Part shown: one piece after another, positions 14,910 through 23,547 of the stretch
Numbering within the stretch: position 1 is the stretch's first letter
Layout: each line of letters starts with the position of its first letter
Assembly: GCA_024226735.1 (NCBI GenBank)
Contig: JAAELL010000183.1
Coordinates: forward strand, 1 to 32,936
Direction: 5' to 3'
Origin: a bacterium
GTDB lineage: Bacteria; Planctomycetota; UBA1135; GCA-002686595
Length of the DNA stretch: 32,936 bases
Translations under genes and position numbers: made by a program
The notes under the pieces: model-generated
The model's input: the letters and a program-made list of their open reading frames with translations, nothing else
Database searches by the model: none
What the model was told of the DNA's origin: nothing

Positions 14910-16542
14910 CCGGATAGTCCACGAGCCGCAGGGCGGGGCGCTCCCCCGTGCAGAACGACATCACGTACGCCACGACTGCCCAGCGGTCGGTCTCGTCAGG
15001 CACGGCGTCGGCAAACTCCGGCATGCCCGAGCCCGTCAGCGTCCCCCACACCGAGCGGTAGATGTTCTCCGCTTCGTAGCCTCCGCGGAAGCTCCACTTG
15101 TAGGTCCAGTCGCCCGGCGAGACGTGTTGCTCCCAATCGTTCTTCAGAGTCGGTGCCGACGGGCCATCGCCCCGTCCGGACGTGCCGTGACAAGAGGCAC
15201 AGTTGAGCTTCTCGGCGATCCCCTTGCCGCGCTCCACCAGCGCGGCCATGTCGGCCGGCTGGGCGGGAATCACGAGCAGCTCGGGCTCCGCCTCGGCGCG
15301 CCAATCCTCGGTGAAGCTCTCCGAGAAGACGACGAGGTAGCGCGAGACGTCCGCGATCTGCTCGTCGGACAGGAACTGCCCCCACGCCGGCATCGTCGTC
15401 CCGGGAACTCCCGCCCGCACGACTCGCTCGATGTCCTCGATCTTCGGCCTCTCGCGATCGACGGTGGAGCGGAAGGCGTAAACCCCACGCGTGAAGTCCC
15501 GCGGCGGAACATCGAAACCCTCGGCGAGGAAGCCGCTGCCTTCGCCCTGGATTCCGTGACAGACCGCGCACTGGGCCAAGTAGATGTCCTTGCCGCGGCG
15601 CATGGCTTCTGCCTCGCGGAGATCCGCGGGGACGTCGACGGGGGGCGGGTTCGGGTCGTAGCGCTCGCGCGGCTCGCCCAGTGCGTCGTGGTAGCCAGCG
15701 CCGGAGAGCGAGTAGTCCGCAGGCCCCTGGTGCGCCCAGTCCCCATCCGCCGCGAATCCGTGCCCGTACATGTCGTACATCCGGAAGAAGTCTGCGGCAC
15801 GGCAGTCGGTCAGCACTTCGCGCAGCTCGTGGTAGTAGCGCTCGAAGGAATAGGTAAACGCGACGCCCTGACCACCGATCAGGTGCACCTCCTGCAGCGT
15901 CGGATCGACGAGGACCTCCTGGTGGAACAAGTACCGGTAGTACGGGCTGGTCGCGCCACCGATGTGCTGCAGGAATTCGACCCAGACGGTGGGCGAATCG
16001 GGGTCGATCTCGGTGATGCGATCCTTCACGTTGATCCCGTACACACCGCCGTACTTCTCGAAGAAGTCCGGGAACATCGTGTCCATCCAGCGGTGCTCAC
16101 CGATCGTGTGGCCGATCGTGAATCCGAAGCTCGCCAGCGTGTCCCGCTCCCAGTGCGAACCTGGCGCCCAGTGGAAGACGACTCCGCCGGTGGGTCCGTC
16201 CCACTCCGTCCCGCCGTACTCCTCGACCTGGTGCTCGGCGATCTTGTTGTTGAGCGTCCAGTACACGAAGTCGACCCAGCGCTCGTCGCCCGGAACGAGC
16301 GTCAACTCGGTATCGGAGAGATCATGATCTGGGTTGTAGGAGGTGCGCAGCCCTCCGCAGGCCGCTCGCCATTGCTTCGAGCTCCAGGCGATCGGGCTCA
16401 AGTGTTCCCGGTTGGTGCGACCGTCATCGCCGGAGCCGGGGCCTTCAGCGACCGAGCGGCTCGTCGCCAGCAGGGCCGCGCCTGCGACGATCGTGGGGAT
16501 GGCCCAGAACGCCGCGAGCTGGGTGTTTCTTGTCCGTTGCAT
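14854..16542 (-). CDS. Exported diheme cytochrome c protein with an unrecognised N-terminal domain, probable NsrR target
   Basis: 562 residues with a signal or anchor near the N-terminus (QLAAFWAIPTIVAGAALLATS). Residues ~45-300 form a Trp/Tyr/His-rich domain I do not recognise (DERWVDFVYWTLNNKIAEHQ, VVFHWAPGSHWERD, FTIGHTIGEHRWMDTMFPDFF). Two class I cytochrome modules follow: CAVCH at 325-329 with Met in TTMPAW (~384), and CASCH at 448-452 with Met in GSGMPEF. It should act in the periplasm in electron transfer. Its place as first gene before a small membrane protein and nsrR, with two NsrR-type boxes upstream of the ATG, suggests a role in nitric-oxide or nitrite metabolism (inference). 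The His-rich N-domain could hold another metal centre. Confidence 0.85.
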   Translation of the reverse strand: MQRTRNTQLAAFWAIPTIVAGAALLATSRSVAEGPGSGDDGRTNREHLSPIAWSSKQWRAACGGLRTSYNPDHDLSDTELTLVPGDERWVDFVYWTLNNKIAEHQVEEYGGTEWDGPTGGVVFHWAPGSHWERDTLASFGFTIGHTIGEHRWMDTMFPDFFEKYGGVYGINVKDRITEIDPDSPTVWVEFLQHIGGATSPYYRYLFHQEVLVDPTLQEVHLIGGQGVAFTYSFERYYHELREVLTDCRAADFFRMYDMYGHGFAADGDWAHQGPADYSLSGAGYHDALGEPRERYDPNPPPVDVPADLREAEAMRRGKDIYLAQCAVCHGIQGEGSGFLAEGFDVPPRDFTRGVYAFRSTVDRERPKIEDIERVVRAGVPGTTMPAWGQFLSDEQIADVSRYLVVFSESFTEDWRAEAEPELLVIPAQPADMAALVERGKGIAEKLNCASCHGTSGRGDGPSAPTLKNDWEQHVSPGDWTYKWSFRGGYEAENIYRSVWGTLTGSGMPEFADAVPDETDRWAVVAYVMSFCTGERPALRLVDYPDERQTRIGANGRVLPREQ

Positions 16543-16567
16543 GGGGGTTTCGTGGCTTTGGGGTTGA

Positions 16568-16590
16568 AAGATGTATGTAGACTACACCTT
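16568..16590 (-). promoter_or_regulatory. Candidate NsrR operator, proximal
   Basis: A 23-bp imperfect inverted repeat with half-sites AAGATGTAT and TACACCTT. Against the published NsrR pattern AAGATGYATTT and its mirror image I count 18 of 22 informative positions. It lies 26-48 bp upstream of the cytochrome start, where it would block a promoter. On the minus strand TTGGAT and TACATA spaced by 16 bp overlap it and could be a weak promoter. Confidence 0.7.
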
Positions 16591-16632
16591 TATCGATCCA
16601 AGAGGCACGTCGAACCGGTCCCATTCCGCCTA

Positions 16633-16657
16633 AAACATGTAACCCATATCCATGTTT
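16633..16657 (-). promoter_or_regulatory. Second, distal operator-like inverted repeat
   Basis: AAACATG (16633-16639) and CATGTTT (16651-16657) are perfect inverted arms. The central 23 bp match the NsrR pattern at about 15 of 22 positions. The centre-to-centre distance to the proximal box is about 66 bp, close to an integral number of helical turns. It could be a second NsrR box or the site of another dimeric regulator. Confidence 0.5.
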
Positions 16658-16705
16658 CAACTTGCGGCGCGTGATTCATACCCGATCCCGGTACTGGCGG
16701 GGTAC

Positions 16706-17887
16706 CTACCGGCCCGGCACCACGGGCTGCAGCCAGGCCATCTGCGGGTCCCCCTTGGCGAACGGATCAGGGTGTGCTCGCGATGATTCGACCACCGCGC
16801 GCACGTAGAGCTCTTCACCGGTGAATGAGTACTCGGCCGGGTCACTGCTCGTCTCGGCCAGAACCGTCCCTCCCTTGCCGAGGAAGCGCACGGTGTACGT
16901 CAGCCCCTCTTCGGAGTCGACGTCAACCCAGAAGCGCTGCTCGTCCCTACCGAAGTCCTCGAGCTCGACGCCGGTCGAGACGTAGAAGTCCCCGGCGCGC
17001 ATCGCTGCGATCAGCTGCGCCGGTTCGAGCGACTCGGCGCGCACCTGGATCCAGGCGCGCCCGGGCCGTGCCGTCGGCTTGCCGTGGTAGTTGTGCGCGT
17101 CGTCGGTCCCGACCCCGTAGAGCACGCCGCGCCCGGACTCGAGCCGCACGACCAGCGCGCGATCCCACATCGTCTCGGTCGAAGGGCGCGTCGCGTCCCC
17201 GTGGTTGCCCACGCCGCGGTGGCCGTTGAAGAGCTCGAAGAAGGGGTAGTGCTCGATCGCCGCCAGGTCCTCCCAGGTCATCGCCCACTGGAAGTTGGGG
17301 TGGTTGAGGTGGGCGAGCATCGGACGTCCCGTGCGCTCCTCCTGCTCGGCGACGCGGGCGAACGCGGCGTTCATCACCGCGCGCGGTGAGTCGCCGGCGG
17401 CCGGCGCGACGAATGCATCGAGGTGCAGGCCATTGACGTGGACGGGCACACGCTCGCCACCGCTCGTTCCGCGGTACGTCCCGGTGATCTCCTCGCCGGG
17501 CATCAAGAGGAACTCGCCCGGCTTCTCGAACCGCTCGCGCAGCTCCGTGATCGTGGCGAGCTGCATCGCGCGCTTGCCGTTCGCTTCGCGCGTCCGCACG
17601 GCTTCGGCGCCGAACTGCGCTTCGAGCGCTTCGACGTGCTGCGCGGTCAACCGGTCCGAAACGGGAAACCAGTGTTCGCGGTCCTGCAGCACGTTGTGAT
17701 CGGACAGGACGAGGAAGTGATAGCCGCGCTCGCGGTACCAGGCCGTCACGAACTCCGGCGCTGCGTCGCCGTCGCTCCACAGCGTGTGCGTGTGGGTATT
17801 GCCCTTGTAGAAGCGGGGCTCTGTGCGCGAGGAGTCCAGGGCGAGCGCCGCACCGAGCAGCGCGAGGGTGGCGGCGATCAGCTTCAT
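16706..17887 (-). CDS. Secreted PHP-domain phosphoesterase / metal-dependent hydrolase
   Basis: 393 residues from ATG 17887, which gives a clean signal peptide (MKLIAATLALLGAALA); the upstream ATG at 17920 would add 11 polar residues. The PHP metal site is visible: THTHTLWSDGD (31-41, the HxH motif), FLVLSDHN (58-65), MLAHLNHPNFQ (~199) and GVGTDDAHNYHG (~261). These provide the His and Asp ligands of the usual trinuclear metal centre. Exported PHP proteins of this type occur in planctomycetes near polysaccharide-catabolic genes; the substrate is unknown. The gene is divergent from the ThuA-DUF1080 gene, 80 bp away. Confidence 0.88.
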   Translation of the reverse strand: MKLIAATLALLGAALALDSSRTEPRFYKGNTHTHTLWSDGDAAPEFVTAWYRERGYHFLVLSDHNVLQDREHWFPVSDRLTAQHVEALEAQFGAEAVRTREANGKRAMQLATITELRERFEKPGEFLLMPGEEITGTYRGTSGGERVPVHVNGLHLDAFVAPAAGDSPRAVMNAAFARVAEQEERTGRPMLAHLNHPNFQWAMTWEDLAAIEHYPFFELFNGHRGVGNHGDATRPSTETMWDRALVVRLESGRGVLYGVGTDDAHNYHGKPTARPGRAWIQVRAESLEPAQLIAAMRAGDFYVSTGVELEDFGRDEQRFWVDVDSEEGLTYTVRFLGKGGTVLAETSSDPAEYSFTGEELYVRAVVESSRAHPDPFAKGDPQMAWLQPVVPGR

Positions 17888-17967
17888 GGAGTTCGAGTCT
17901 ACCCGGGCGCACGCGGCCACGTGTTCCGAGTATCCTCTCCAGTTCCCTACCCCCGCTTGATGCCGCC

Positions 17968-20421
17968 ATGCGATCGCTCCTCCCCCTCTTCCTCACCGTC
18001 CTCGCTCTCTCGACCTCGGCCGCGGCGCAGACGAAGACGCGCGTCCTGCTCGTCAGCGGCGCGAACAACCACGACTGGGAGTGGACGACGCCTTCTCTGG
18101 CGCGGATCCTGCGCGACGCGGGGATCGAGGTCGACGTCACCTACGAGCCGAAGAAGACGCTCTCCAAGCCCGAGCACCTCGCCAAGTACTCGGCCTTCGT
18201 CCTCGACTACAACGGTCCGCGCTGGGGCGACGAAGCCGAGGCGAGCTTCCTGGCGGCCGTCGAGTCGGGCACGGGCGTCGCGGTCATCCACGCGGCCAAC
18301 AACGCGTTCGAGGGCTGGGTCGAGTACGAGAAGCTCGTCGGACACATGTGGCGCAAGGGCACCGGGCACGGCAAGTTCCACGCGTTCGACGTGCGCATCA
18401 CCGACAACGGCCACCCGATCACGCGCGGGCTGCCCGACCTCATCGTCCATCCCGACGAGCTGTACCACGATCTCGTGGCGATGCACGGCGCGGACCACCG
18501 CGTCCTGGCCGTCGCGCACTCGTCGTCGGAGAGCGGCGGAACCGGCGCCGACGAGCCGATGATCTTCGTCTCCAACTACGGCGAGGGGCGCGTCTTCCAC
18601 ACGCCCCTCGGTCACGTGTGGAAGGGCCAAGAGCCGACGCGCGCATCGCACCAGGATCCGCAGTTCCACACGCTGCTCGTGCGCGGCGTGCAGTGGGCCG
18701 CGACGGGTCGCGTCGACGACGGCGCACGGCGACCGAACCGCCTCACCGAGAACGACCGCCGCGTTGGCTGGAGGCTCCTGTTCGACGGACGCACGACGCG
18801 CGGCTGGCGCGGGTACAACAAGGAAGGCTTCCCAGACAAGGGTTGGTTCGTCCAGGGCGGCTGCCTCTACCACGCCCCCAAGGGCGGCGGCGGCGACATC
18901 ATCACCGATGCCCTCTACGGCGACTTCGAGCTCGAGTTCGAGTGGAAGACGGCGCGCGGCGCGAACTCGGGTGTCAAGTACAGGCTGGAGGAGAAGCAAG
19001 GCTCCCCGACCGCGCCGGAGTACCAGGTCCTCGACGACGCCGGCGGCGGCGAGGGCAACCGACCACTGCAGAGCGCGGGCTCGCTCTACGCCGTCCACGA
19101 GCCCGACGCCGAGAAGAAGGAGCTCGCCCCCACCGGTTCCTTCAACCACAGCCGCATCCTCGCGCGCGGCGGCCGCATCGAGCACTGGCTCAACGGCAAG
19201 CGGATCGTCACCACCGAAGTCGGGAGCGACGACTGGAAGGCGCGAGTCGCGAAGAGCAAGTTCAAGAACGCCGCCGGCTACGGGGAGCCGAAGCGCGGGC
19301 ACATCCTGTTCCAGGACCACGGTGACGAGGTCTGGTTCCGCAGCATCAAGCTGCGCGACTTCTCGGCACTCGACGCTTACCAGGCGCCGATCTTCGACGG
19401 TTCGAGCCTGTCCGGTTGGCGTGAGGTCGGCAACGCCCGTTGGAGCGTCGACGACGACTGCATCGTCGGCGAGGTCGGCGGCGGCGGTCAGAGCTTCCTC
19501 GTGACCGAGGAGAGCTTCGGAGACTTCATCCTCGAGACCGACGTCAAGTTCGAGGTCCTGGGCAACTCCGGCATTCAGATCCGCAGCCACCAGCGCCCGA
19601 ACGGCCAGGTCTACGGCTACCAGATCGAGATCGACTCCTCGCCGCGCGCTTGGTCCGGCGGTCTCTACGACGAGGGCCGCCGCGCCTGGCTCGACAACCT
19701 CGACGGCGACAACGACGCGAAGGCGGCCTTCGACAACGATGGCTGGAACCGCTACCGCATCGAGTGCGTCGGCGCGCGAATCCAGGTCTGGGTCAACGGC
19801 ATCCAGACCGCGGACTACCTCGACGCCGAGGACCTGGAGGGCTTCATCGGCCTGCAGGTGCACTCGGGCAGAAAGGGCACGATTCGCTGGCGGCACCCGC
19901 GCGTGTGGAGGCTCGGCCGGCAGGAGTGGGCGCCGTTGTTCGACGGTCGCTCGCTGGAGCAGATGGGTCCGGCGAACGGCGCGATCTCGTTCCCCGACCG
20001 CACGTGGGAGGGCCGGTGGGCGGCGACCGAAGGCGCGTACACGATCACGCGCGACTCGATGCGCGACGCGACCTTGCGCGTGCGCTTCCAGCAGGACACC
20101 GGCCTGCTCGCCACGTCGCTACAAACGCACGCCGATGCGCACGGTCCGCCGACGGAGCAAGCCAAGTGGACGCCGACCGACCTCGGCCTCGTGTTCCGCC
20201 CGGCTGGGTCGAAGTCGTACAAGGACGGGCGCTGGAACGAGCTCGTCGTCGCGATGGACGGCGACCGGGTCGCGGCAATCCTGAACGGCGACCTGATCGA
20301 CGAGATGCGCGAGGCGCCACTGCCGGAGAGCTTCCGCTGGGCGATTCTCTTGCCCTGGAAGGACGGCGCGGCGGGGAACTACTTCCTGCAGAACATCGAC
20401 CGGCTCGTGATCGTGGAGTGA
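17968..20421 (+). CDS. Secreted ThuA domain fused to DUF1080 domains
   Basis: 817 residues with a signal peptide (MRSLLPLFLTVLALSTSAAAQ). Residues ~22-250 are a ThuA/trehalose-utilisation domain of glutamine-amidotransferase fold (RVLLVSGANNHDWEWT, FVLDYNGPRWGDEAEASF, AVIHAANNAFEGW, GRVFHTPLGHVW). DUF1080 domains follow: ~265-470 (LLFDGRTTRGWRGY, ANSGVKYRLEE, EYQVLDDAGG, HWLNGKRI), ~472-648 (IFDGSSLSGWREV, GNSGIQIRSHQ, GYQIEIDSS, VWVNGIQTADY), and a third shorter unit ~650-817 that starts with PLFDGRSLEQM and ends FLQNIDRLVIVE. ThuA and DUF1080 proteins act in breakdown of disaccharides through 3-keto sugars, here extracytoplasmic. The third unit lacks the GNSG core, so it may be degenerate. 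Its stop is 22 bp from the convergent PVC dehydrogenase. Confidence 0.9.
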   Translation: MRSLLPLFLTVLALSTSAAAQTKTRVLLVSGANNHDWEWTTPSLARILRDAGIEVDVTYEPKKTLSKPEHLAKYSAFVLDYNGPRWGDEAEASFLAAVESGTGVAVIHAANNAFEGWVEYEKLVGHMWRKGTGHGKFHAFDVRITDNGHPITRGLPDLIVHPDELYHDLVAMHGADHRVLAVAHSSSESGGTGADEPMIFVSNYGEGRVFHTPLGHVWKGQEPTRASHQDPQFHTLLVRGVQWAATGRVDDGARRPNRLTENDRRVGWRLLFDGRTTRGWRGYNKEGFPDKGWFVQGGCLYHAPKGGGGDIITDALYGDFELEFEWKTARGANSGVKYRLEEKQGSPTAPEYQVLDDAGGGEGNRPLQSAGSLYAVHEPDAEKKELAPTGSFNHSRILARGGRIEHWLNGKRIVTTEVGSDDWKARVAKSKFKNAAGYGEPKRGHILFQDHGDEVWFRSIKLRDFSALDAYQAPIFDGSSLSGWREVGNARWSVDDDCIVGEVGGGGQSFLVTEESFGDFILETDVKFEVLGNSGIQIRSHQRPNGQVYGYQIEIDSSPRAWSGGLYDEGRRAWLDNLDGDNDAKAAFDNDGWNRYRIECVGARIQVWVNGIQTADYLDAEDLEGFIGLQVHSGRKGTIRWRHPRVWRLGRQEWAPLFDGRSLEQMGPANGAISFPDRTWEGRWAATEGAYTITRDSMRDATLRVRFQQDTGLLATSLQTHADAHGPPTEQAKWTPTDLGLVFRPAGSKSYKDGRWNELVVAMDGDRVAAILNGDLIDEMREAPLPESFRWAILLPWKDGAAGNYFLQNIDRLVIVE

Positions 20422-20424
20422 GGG

Positions 20425-20439
20425 TTCGGCCATGCCGAA
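20425..20439. terminator. Short hairpin between convergent genes
   Basis: TTCGGC-CAT-GCCGAA fills most of the 22-bp gap between two convergent stops. There is no T-run on either strand, so a bidirectional terminator role is tentative. Confidence 0.35.
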
Positions 20440-20443
20440 GGAC

Positions 20444-23023
20444 TCAATCGGGGAAGCGCGCCTCGAGGTTCTTCACCGTCCACGCCTTGCGCCGGTCCTT
20501 GGTCAACTCGATCACGCGCAGCACCGTCTCCGGCGTGACGGGATCGGCACCGTGGCCCCACTCGCGGCGCACGTAGGTCGCGACCGCAGCGACGTCCTCC
20601 GGACTCGCGGCGAGCGCGGGCATGTCGCCGTTCCAATCGGTCCCCTCGACCTTCAGGGGTCCGACGAGCCCGCCGAGCAGAATGCTGACGAGGCGCTCCT
20701 CCGATCCGAGTACCCACTTCTGGTAGCGCAAGGGGGGCGCCTTTCCGGGATCGCCGAGGCCGGTCGCCTGGTGACACGTCGAGCAGATCGCGAGAAAGGT
20801 CGCCTGGCCGCGCTCGAACCGCGCCGCCTCGTCGGTGGTCAAGGGGCGCACCGGCTGCTCCTCCTCGTAGCCCGGCTTGCCCGGCCACGCGAGCGCGTCG
20901 GCGGCCGACTGCGCGTGCTGCGCGAGGTCGGTGCCCGCAAATCGTGCGAGCGCACCGAACGCGGCGGGCTCGGACGTCAGGCGGATCGGACGGGTCTTGC
21001 CCTTCCCGCTGCGCGGCTGACCGGCGAGGATACCGGCCATCAGATAATGGGTCTGCCACTCCGGGGCACCCTCGCGCTCGGCGGCGAGCGCGACGAGGCG
21101 CGCGACGCGCTCGTTGACCGACTCGCGCGCCACGCAGCGGGCGAGCGCCTCGACCAGATTCGCAAGGCCCTTGTCCTTCTTAGCCGGGGCTCCGTCGAGC
21201 ACCCGTTCGAGGAACTCGAGCTCACGGCCGTAGACGCCGCTGACGACGGCCCCGCGGCGCTCCTTGCTGGACGCATCCCGCGCGATCAGAGTGACCAAGC
21301 CGAGATCGGCCTCGGAGACACGCGCTTCGCCGAGGCTGAGCAAGACCTGGTGCGCGAGCCGCGCGTCGGCCGTCTCGAGCCCGATTGCGATGACGCGCCG
21401 CACCAGCTCCGCGGACTTGCCGGTCGCGAGGAACGGCTCGGAGAGCCGCACCGCCGCGTGCAGCACGCGCGGGTCCGGGTCCTCGAGCGCGCGCGCGACG
21501 ATCTGCTCGGTCACCCAGTCGATGCCCTCGAGTGTCCACAGCGCGTGCATGCGCCCCAGGGCCGACTCTGCGTCGATCGCGTGCGCACGCAGCTCGGCAA
21601 GGATGTCCGCGTCATCCTCCCATTCCTCGATGATCGTGCGCTGCACCGCGTCGCGCACCCAGCCGTCCACGTGTGAGAGGTACGCGACGAGCTGCGCCCA
21701 GCTCAGGTCGGTGACCGTCTCGGGCTCGCGCGGCACCACGTCCGGCCGCACGACACGCCAGATGCGCCCGAGGCCCATCGGCCCCTCGAGCTCGCGCGCC
21801 TCGATCTGCTTGCGCAGGAACGTCGTCAAGAAGATGCGATGCTGGATCAGGCCGCGCGCGAAGTCGGCGATGTACAGCGCGCCGTCGGGTCCGTCGCACA
21901 GGGCAACGGGACGGAAACGCTCGTCGGTCGACGTGAGGAAGTCCAGCGGCGTGTGGACGCTCGTCGCGTCGAGGCCGATGCCGTCCTTCGCGCGCACGGC
22001 GTAGCGCTTGATCAAGTTGCCCGTCGGCTCGCATACGAACGCGTTTCCGCGGGCGCTGCCGAGCGCAGATCCACGGTAGAAGTGCGGACCACAAGCACCG
22101 GTGAACTTGGCGAGCGTGAAGTCGTCGCGCAGCGTCTGCTTGCGGTAGCCGCGGTTGACGCCCGGATTGATGCGCGCCGGCCACGTCGCCATGTTTGCCC
22201 CGTGGGCGATTCGAACGTTGACGCCGGGGGCCGTGCCGTAGTTCGGGTTGCGGCGCGCGTAGAAGGCGGGGAACAGGTCTCCGCGCAACGGGTCGGGGTT
22301 CGTGTTGAAGAACACCCGGCCGAGATCGTCCTTCGTGATGCCCCATTGGCCGCCGCCGTTCGTGCGGCCTAGGACCCACTCGCCGTCCCGGTAGCGCCAG
22401 CGCCGACCGTCGTTCGCGACGCGCACCCAGTTGTCGAGCGTCGGCAGCAGACCATTGATCGCGTGCTCGGGGTTGCCGAGGCCAGCGAGCCCCGTCGAGA
22501 TCACTTCGCGCTCGTCCGCGATGCCGTCGCCGTCGGTGTCGCGGCAGAACAAGAGGTCGGGCGGAGCGATCACGAGCGCGCCACCACGCGTCGGCAAGAC
22601 CGCGCGCGGGAGTACGATCCCGCTCATGAAGTCGACGCGTTCGTCCATGCGTTCGTCGCCGTCGGTGTCCGTCAAGACGGCGATGCAACCGTTGGGCTCG
22701 TGCTCCTGCGTCCCTTCGATGTTCGGCATGTAGCCACGCATCTCGACGACCCAAAGTCGCCCGTCCGCGTCGAACGTCATCGCGACCGGATCGACGACGA
22801 GCGGCTCCGCGGCAACGAGCTCGATCGAGTAGCCCGCCTCGAGTCGGAACGTCGCGAGCTGCTCCTCGGGCGACAGCACCGGCGCGGCCGGAATCTCGAG
22901 GTCAGCGGGAAGGTCGGGCTGCTCCTCTCCCTTCTTGTCCCCGTTCTGTGCGAGGAGCGGAGAGCAGAGGAAGGCCCAGAGGGCAACGTGTCTGGTTGCG
23001 TGTCTCGTCGTGTGTCGGATCAA
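20444..23023 (-). CDS. PVC-type membrane-bound dehydrogenase with HEAT-like repeats and heme c
   Basis: 859 residues with a signal peptide ending near LLAQ (about residue 25). Residues ~50-400 are the PVC dehydrogenase N-domain, a propeller (YSIELVAAEPLVVDPVAM, DGRLWVVEMRGYM, DTDGDERMDERVDFMSGI, RNPNYGT, GSARGNAFVCEPTGNLIKR, GPDGALYIADFARGLIQH). Residues ~430-690 are alpha-helical HEAT-like repeats. The C-terminus carries one cytochrome c site, CSTCH at 747-751, with Met ~801 (GDMPAL). Such proteins are abundant in Planctomycetes and Verrucomicrobia and are thought to oxidise sugars in the periplasm. The conserved C-terminal context and convergence with the ThuA-DUF1080 gene suggest related carbohydrate substrates. 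Confidence 0.92.
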   Translation of the reverse strand: MIRHTTRHATRHVALWAFLCSPLLAQNGDKKGEEQPDLPADLEIPAAPVLSPEEQLATFRLEAGYSIELVAAEPLVVDPVAMTFDADGRLWVVEMRGYMPNIEGTQEHEPNGCIAVLTDTDGDERMDERVDFMSGIVLPRAVLPTRGGALVIAPPDLLFCRDTDGDGIADEREVISTGLAGLGNPEHAINGLLPTLDNWVRVANDGRRWRYRDGEWVLGRTNGGGQWGITKDDLGRVFFNTNPDPLRGDLFPAFYARRNPNYGTAPGVNVRIAHGANMATWPARINPGVNRGYRKQTLRDDFTLAKFTGACGPHFYRGSALGSARGNAFVCEPTGNLIKRYAVRAKDGIGLDATSVHTPLDFLTSTDERFRPVALCDGPDGALYIADFARGLIQHRIFLTTFLRKQIEARELEGPMGLGRIWRVVRPDVVPREPETVTDLSWAQLVAYLSHVDGWVRDAVQRTIIEEWEDDADILAELRAHAIDAESALGRMHALWTLEGIDWVTEQIVARALEDPDPRVLHAAVRLSEPFLATGKSAELVRRVIAIGLETADARLAHQVLLSLGEARVSEADLGLVTLIARDASSKERRGAVVSGVYGRELEFLERVLDGAPAKKDKGLANLVEALARCVARESVNERVARLVALAAEREGAPEWQTHYLMAGILAGQPRSGKGKTRPIRLTSEPAAFGALARFAGTDLAQHAQSAADALAWPGKPGYEEEQPVRPLTTDEAARFERGQATFLAICSTCHQATGLGDPGKAPPLRYQKWVLGSEERLVSILLGGLVGPLKVEGTDWNGDMPALAASPEDVAAVATYVRREWGHGADPVTPETVLRVIELTKDRRKAWTVKNLEARFPD

Positions 23024-23077
23024 GGGCTCGGCTCGCGATAGAGGTCGGGCCCCCAGGATACGCGACGCGCTCGCCGC

Positions 23078-23476
23078 TCATTGAAACTCGATCACGATCG
23101 AATCGGTGAATCCGGAGCCCGCGCCCGAGGGGGTGTCTCGGAACCAGGCCTGGAAGTGCCACGTATCACCGCGCTCCGCGCGGACCGGCGGCGAGAGCGG
23201 AATGCTGGACAGGTCGACGTCGAGCTCGAAGCCGCCCTCGAGACCCGAGAACTGGATTTGGGCTGGCGCGTTGAAACGACCGACGGGCAGGCCGACGCAG
23301 AGGTGAAGCCCAAAAGCGCCCGGCACTCCGGGCGTGCGCGAGGCGAGGAAGTAGCCGAACTCGTTCACCGGAAGACCCCGCGCGCGCAGGCGCACGTCGG
23401 TGGCGTCGGCGAACGGCGATCCGACCGCGAACAGGGTCGCGATCGAGCCCGAGGAGTTGGGAGCGGGCGGGATGCA
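23078..23476 (-). pseudogene. Orphan C-terminal module of a secreted protein (remnant 1)
   Basis: About 132 residues, from the Cys of CIPPAPNSSG at 23476 to EFQ-stop at 23078, align end to end with the C-terminal module of the paralogs at 1-1233 and 1739-3310: NSSG, A-GS, LPVNEFGYFLASRT, PG-FGLHLCVGLPVGRF, RGDTWHFQAWFRD and FTDSI. No start codon with a signal peptide lies upstream. Instead the divergent MNIO gene begins 71 bp away on the other strand, and the frame beyond is only its shadow. I read this as the 3' remnant of a larger gene whose front was lost or replaced. A short stand-alone protein cannot be excluded. It ends 54 bp before the dehydrogenase start. Confidence 0.7.
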
Positions 23477-23547
23477 GTCCGGACCCTCCGCGACGAGGCG
23501 ACCCGGAGCACCTTGGGCGAGATCGAGAGCACGCACGGCATTCTGAT

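Noticed and set aside
17947..19896. 649-residue minus-strand frame antisense to ThuA-DUF1080
   Set aside because: Val/Ala/Glu/Arg-rich shadow composition, no domains.
23081..23547. Upstream extension of the MNIO frame
   Set aside because: It is antisense to the orphan C-terminal module. Homology of the MNIO enzyme starts after 23548.
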